Shown here one piece after another: positions 39,172 to 42,491 of a stretch of 42,491 nt of DNA. Position 1 is the stretch's first letter, and each line of letters opens with the position of its first letter. This stretch comes from Trichomonas tenax (taxonomy: Eukaryota > Parabasalia > Trichomonadida > Trichomonadidae). The notes under the pieces were generated by a model, which was given only the letters and a program-made list of their open reading frames with translations, was not told the DNA's origin and did no database searches. The stretch lies in the NCBI GenBank assembly GCA_023091735.1, contig JALKBU010000407.1, positions 1-42,491 of the forward strand, given 5' to 3'. Both the position numbers and the translations under genes were made by a program.

Positions 39172-40269
39172 ATGTCTAAGCCTGCGCAGTCGTACGATCT
39201 TCCAGAGACTGTCTGGCAGAAGTGGACGGGGCCGGACTACGACGGAATCCGCCAGGCAGTCCTCGTTTTTGGCGGCCAGATAAGGAAGGAGGCCGTCATC
39301 GCGTCTTTCGCCGACGTTTCTATCTCATTTCAGGAGGGAGAGACGACAAACACGGTCAAAGGTGTTCTATATTTGACGACAAAGAGAATAATTTTCCTTC
39401 CGAAGAACACAATCCCACATCCACAGCTTATTCACGCGACATTCGAAACACTTCGATGCTTAAGCGGCATCAGAAACGACTTAATGATCTCTATATCCGA
39501 CACATCGAGCGCTGCGGCGAATTTCAAGTTCCCAACAGTCAAAGCTTTATTCCAATGTTTTAATTCATTGAGAAAACTGTGCGAAGCGACGAGAGCTGAC
39601 GAGGAAACATACAGAAAAGCGACGTATCAGATTGCTACTGCAGAAAAATTAGACGAAACGCCATTTGCTTCAATTGAGTGCGATTTGTCGGAATTCGATT
39701 CTACAACAAAGCTCGATATCAATGCCCCGAAGCAGATAACGAAGGAGGAAGAGGCAGATGATCCAAGAGCTCAACCAGTTATCGAATTATTATCAGTTGT
39801 CAGTTTTTTGGCAGAGAAAATCAATCAGACGAACTTCGACATACACATCAAACTGCGGATCCTCTTCTTTGTCTCATTAATCTCCTTCCTTCTCAAATTC
39901 ATTCCTTTCTTCCCTTTCACGGCTTTGACAATCATCGGAATTCAGATAATCTCCGCTTGGGTCAACTTGAAGAAGGATAGATTGGACGATGATGAACTCG
40001 TCGACGCTGATTCTCAATGGAAGGGACATCCATGCGAAGGATATTACAAAGTTATGAAGTTCTTCGATGAATGGTTCATGTGGGCGGATCCAAGGAAGAG
40101 CGCTTCACTATTTCAAGCGTCTTTCATCGTGTTCATGTCGTGGGCAATCCTGCCAACATGGATATACATAACAGTTATATTCTGCGCGTTCTCGTTCTTC
40201 TTAATCAAGCCTCTATTGCACAGGTCTGTCATAGGGCACATTGTCACTGGATTCTGGTTCTCTACTTAA
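39172..40269 (+). CDS. GRAM-domain protein with C-terminal membrane region
   Basis: The protein has 365 residues. The GRAM/PH-like domain lies at about 30-150, with the signature GVLYLTTKRIIFLPKNT (about 67-83). A charged linker follows. One hydrophobic hairpin lies at about 227-260 (ILFFVSLISFLLKFIPFFPF), then a second after EWFMWADPRKSASLFQ (about 315-365). Paired hydrophobic hairpins after a WxDPxxS motif resemble GRAMD4-like or MCTP-like membrane anchors. It probably sits in the ER or another endomembrane and binds phosphoinositides or tethers membranes; this is inferred from the domains. The ATG at 39172 is the first Met; the frame upstream starts with GTG only. Its 5' part is richer in G+C than the rest. 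Confidence 0.8.
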   Translation: MSKPAQSYDLPETVWQKWTGPDYDGIRQAVLVFGGQIRKEAVIASFADVSISFQEGETTNTVKGVLYLTTKRIIFLPKNTIPHPQLIHATFETLRCLSGIRNDLMISISDTSSAAANFKFPTVKALFQCFNSLRKLCEATRADEETYRKATYQIATAEKLDETPFASIECDLSEFDSTTKLDINAPKQITKEEEADDPRAQPVIELLSVVSFLAEKINQTNFDIHIKLRILFFVSLISFLLKFIPFFPFTALTIIGIQIISAWVNLKKDRLDDDELVDADSQWKGHPCEGYYKVMKFFDEWFMWADPRKSASLFQASFIVFMSWAILPTWIYITVIFCAFSFFLIKPLLHRSVIGHIVTGFWFST

Positions 40270-40428
40270 TTTTATATGTAATTTTTTTTGTATAAAAATC
40301 TGTTTTTATGATCTCGGTACTTAACTTTATTAAATTTTGAAATCGAAAATTCACTCTCTCTCTTTTCTTATATGAAAAAATGTGCTATTTGTCGAAAAAT
40401 CGAAATATCTTATTCATCAACAATGTGA

Positions 40429-41271
40429 TTAATCTGAAACATCTACACCTTTTGATTTCAAATATTGTTGAATTTCTGGAGTTAATGATTCGTTTGCAAA
40501 TTTGAATAGATTTATATATGTCAAAATGATGAAAAATTGATATTGATTGATCGAATATCATAATGATTACACGAGATCGATTAATTTTAAATTAGTTTTA
40601 TTGATTTTATATTATAAAGCTGTTCATATCAGATTTATTGATTTCATAATTTAGTGATGTTCATATTAAATTGATTGATTTTATAATATTATAATATTAA
40701 TATTAAATTGATTGAAGCTATATCATAATGATAATAACATGAGATTGATTTATCCAATATCTGATTAATTGATACATTCAATGTTAATATCAGCTCCATG
40801 CTCAACAAAGTATTGAACAAATTCGAGAGATTTCATTTCGATCGCAATTGATAATGGAGTGCTATGTGATACTGAAGAAGAAATAAAATTGATTGATCCG
40901 ATGTCATAATGATGTTCATATCAAATTGAATGATTCCATGTTATAGCAATGATAAAATGAGATTGATTGAATACATATTATAGTGATGTTCATCTCAGAT
41001 ATATTGATTCTATATCAGATTGACTGATTAATCTCATATTAACATCAGCCCCGCGCTCAACTAAGTATTGAACAATTTCGAGCGAATTCATTTCGATTGC
41101 AATTGATAATGGATTATGATTTTATAATGACGAAAAAATGAGATTGATTGATCCATTATATGGCAAAGTTATATATTCAAGATCTTTATCAGTATTTTTA
41201 AATTTAGCATCTGTATTAAACAACTTCTGTAATCTCTCTGGAAAAGAATATTGATATTTATAACTTAACAT
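40429..41271 (-). pseudogene. Ankyrin-repeat gene remnant
   Basis: The ATG at 41271 opens a frame reading SFPERLQKLFNTDAKFKNTD. After an in-frame TAA an ankyrin repeat reads PLSIAIEMNSLEIVQYLVER followed by GADVNM (about 41030-41105). A second, nearly identical repeat, PLSIAIEMKSLEFVQYFVEH followed by GADINI, lies at about 40785-40865. A plausible gene end reads ANESLTPEIQQYLKSKGVDV and stops at 40429. Between them several stops and A/T-rich decayed repeats (GATGTTCATAT-type) remain. Ankyrin proteins are among the largest trichomonad families. This copy is dead. Confidence 0.65.
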
Positions 41272-41449
41272 TTATTGGATAAAAAAAATATTTATAATCT
41301 TTATATTATTTTTGGAATTTATATTTTTAATTATTTTTTTGAATTTATATTTTTAATTATTTTTTGAAGACATAAAAAAGTAGTTTGTTTGTGCCCATTG
41401 TTTAGCATTTTGATAAAACTATACCGCTAGGTATAGTTTAGCGAAATGT
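41272..41449. other. Low-complexity A/T spacer
   Basis: Runs of AATTATTTTTT-type repeats at about 41300-41365, then the hairpin at 41416-41439. No gene is seen. Confidence 0.5.
41416..41439. repeat. Perfect 10-bp hairpin AAACTATACC / GGTATAGTTT
   Basis: The arms 41416-41425 and 41430-41439 are exact reverse complements around a GCTA loop. An outer CATTT (41407-41411) and AAATG (41444-41448) pair as well. It lies at the 3' end of the decayed HTH-element gene. Confidence 0.7.
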
Positions 41450-42170
41450 TATATACTAACTCGCAAAATGACTCTTGTTATTGTTGTTTTTGATATGTGA
41501 TGATTTTCGGCAATTTTAGAGAAGGAAACACCATTTAAACGTTGTTGGAAAATATGAAATTGGTCGAGAGTTAAAGCCCCCTATTCACTTCTTCCAAAAT
41601 TTCTTTGTATTCGTCTGAAGCTTGGAAAGCTTCCATTATTTTTAAACGGCAACTTTTTTGGCCTGAAATTGAGGGGAAAAATCGTACTCTTCTCAATCGC
41701 TCAGAGACACTTAAAATTCTCAAAAAAAATTTTCCATTCAATTTTTAAGTGTCAAAATGTTATTCCTCATAATTTTTCAATGTTTTTTCAAAACAGTACA
41801 TTGCCTTTAATTATGGTACACGGCCTCTCAAAAGACAGTAGATATTCATCCTTTATTAATTTTTTTGACATTTTTTCACCTTACATCATATGTCACCTTT
41901 TCATAAATTTAACAATCTGACACTTTACAACTTGACTCATTGACACTCAAAATAATGGGCACTCTAAAGCACTCTGGGATTTCTATATCCTCAACTTTCT
42001 TAAACTTTAAGTCAGCGAAAGATTTCATCTTTTGAATTTTTTTCCACACTTTGAAATTTCTTCACGAAGTTGATTAATCTTTCATAAGATTTCAGTGCAT
42101 TCAAAACCAGACTTCACGGTCTTTGATAAAGAATCTCTTCATATGATGCTTGTGATTGTAATGCAAAGAA
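41450..42170 (-). pseudogene. Decayed helix-turn-helix gene of a probable mobile element
   Basis: Read on the minus strand, coding-like pieces lie in the order expected of one gene but in different frames. REEISKCGKKFKR (about 42040-42080) is followed by MKSFADLKFKKVEDIEIPEC (from the ATG at 42028). MSKKLIKDEYLLSFERP comes next, then IMEAFQASDEYKEILEEVNR (about 41580-41640). GALTLDQFHIFQQRL then runs into the HTH segment FSKIAENHHISKTTITRVIL (about 41455-41525). The TLxQFxxFxxRLxGxSxxxIAxxxxISKxTxxRxI pattern is that of HTH domains at the front of transposase-like repeat genes in trichomonads. Many frameshifts and stops make it inactive. Confidence 0.5.
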
Positions 42171-42346
42171 ACACAATAGAATTTCATTGCACATATTAAT
42201 TGAAACTTAAAACAACACAAATGAATAGTTTGTAAAAATGAATAGTTTGTAAAAATGAATATCATTATAATATAAAGAATTTTTATGTGTAGTTATTATC
42301 AAGCAGAGCAAGATTCAAAAGCTACTTTTTATTACAATATTTAAGA
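42171..42346. other. AT-rich spacer before the right end repeat
   Basis: Contains a short direct repeat (AATGAATAGTTTGTAAAA twice near 42220-42255). Nothing else is recognised. Confidence 0.5.
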
Positions 42347-42473
42347 GGCGTCACTGAATTTTCCACGCCTACTCAAACATCTCGATTTTTCTCCACCAGT
42401 ATGAATATTTAAGGTCTAATTTTGGTGGCAAATGAAAAATTTTCCAATCTAAAATGCTGTGGATATATAAAGC
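42347..42473. repeat. End repeat, right copy (inverted partner of 1-127)
   Basis: Reverse complement of 1-127 with four mismatches and no gaps. The 18 bases after it (42474-42491) continue outward beyond what the left copy shows. Confidence 0.9.
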
Positions 42474-42491
42474 ATGAAAAATATATTATTC

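Noticed and set aside
1..42491. Giant mobile element of Maverick/Polinton type bounded by the end repeats
   Set aside because: No integrase, protein-primed polymerase, capsid or packaging ATPase gene is present. The content is ordinary host genes.

Overview
The window looks like a nuclear contig of a parabasalid protist (trichomonad), most like Tritrichomonas. The evidence is: intronless eukaryotic genes, short AT-rich spacers, very short 5' leaders with a TCA(C/T)(A/T)-type initiator at some genes, a bacterial-type HMG-CoA reductase, a flagellar gene, and decayed members of families that trichomonads carry in large numbers (ankyrin, glycine-rich, PAS/cyclase, helix-turn-helix element ORFs). 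The species is inferred, not proven.

Layout. 1-127: one copy of a repeat whose inverted partner sits at 42347-42473. 332-1378 (-): thymidine kinase with two tandem kinase domains. 1379-3906: spacer with E2F-like sites and a GC-richer structured island. 3907-5391 (-): SRP54. 5975-12829 (-): a 2284-residue PH-BEACH-WD40-FYVE-like protein. 12830-16045: gene-poor, with a decayed surface-protein-like gene. 16046-17374 (+): divergent beta-tubulin. 17643-19955: three broken genes (unrecognised, PAS/cyclase-like, membrane-anchor tail). 20742-21161 (-): small unknown protein behind a perfect E2F-like palindrome. 21707-24214 (-): Pol5/MYBBP1A-like protein. 24243-24660: ~104-bp tandem repeat. 24764-25534 (-): ribosomal protein SA (uS2). 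26139-27416 (-): class II HMG-CoA reductase. 27854-31303 (-): importin-beta family. 31769-34027 (-) eIF2B epsilon and 34442-35170 (+) CFAP300 diverge from a promoter holding a 30-bp tandem array. 35758-37036 (+): TRM11 tRNA methyltransferase with two apparent one-base deletions. 37300-38780 (+): two stop-interrupted remnants. 39172-40269 (+): GRAM-domain membrane protein. 40429-42170 (-): ankyrin and HTH-element remnants.

The intact genes are housekeeping: translation and ribosome assembly (uS2, Pol5, eIF2B epsilon, TRM11), protein targeting and transport (SRP54, importin), membrane traffic (BEACH, GRAM), nucleotide and isoprenoid supply (TK, HMGR) and the flagellar cytoskeleton (tubulin, CFAP300). 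I see no operon-like logic. The most novel signals are non-coding: a recurrent TGACAYGTAAAG motif in spacers, a 30-bp array built on it in a divergent promoter, E2F-like palindromes next to thymidine kinase and an unknown gene, and the repeat pair at the two window ends. I found no convincing tRNA, rRNA, CRISPR or intact transposon.
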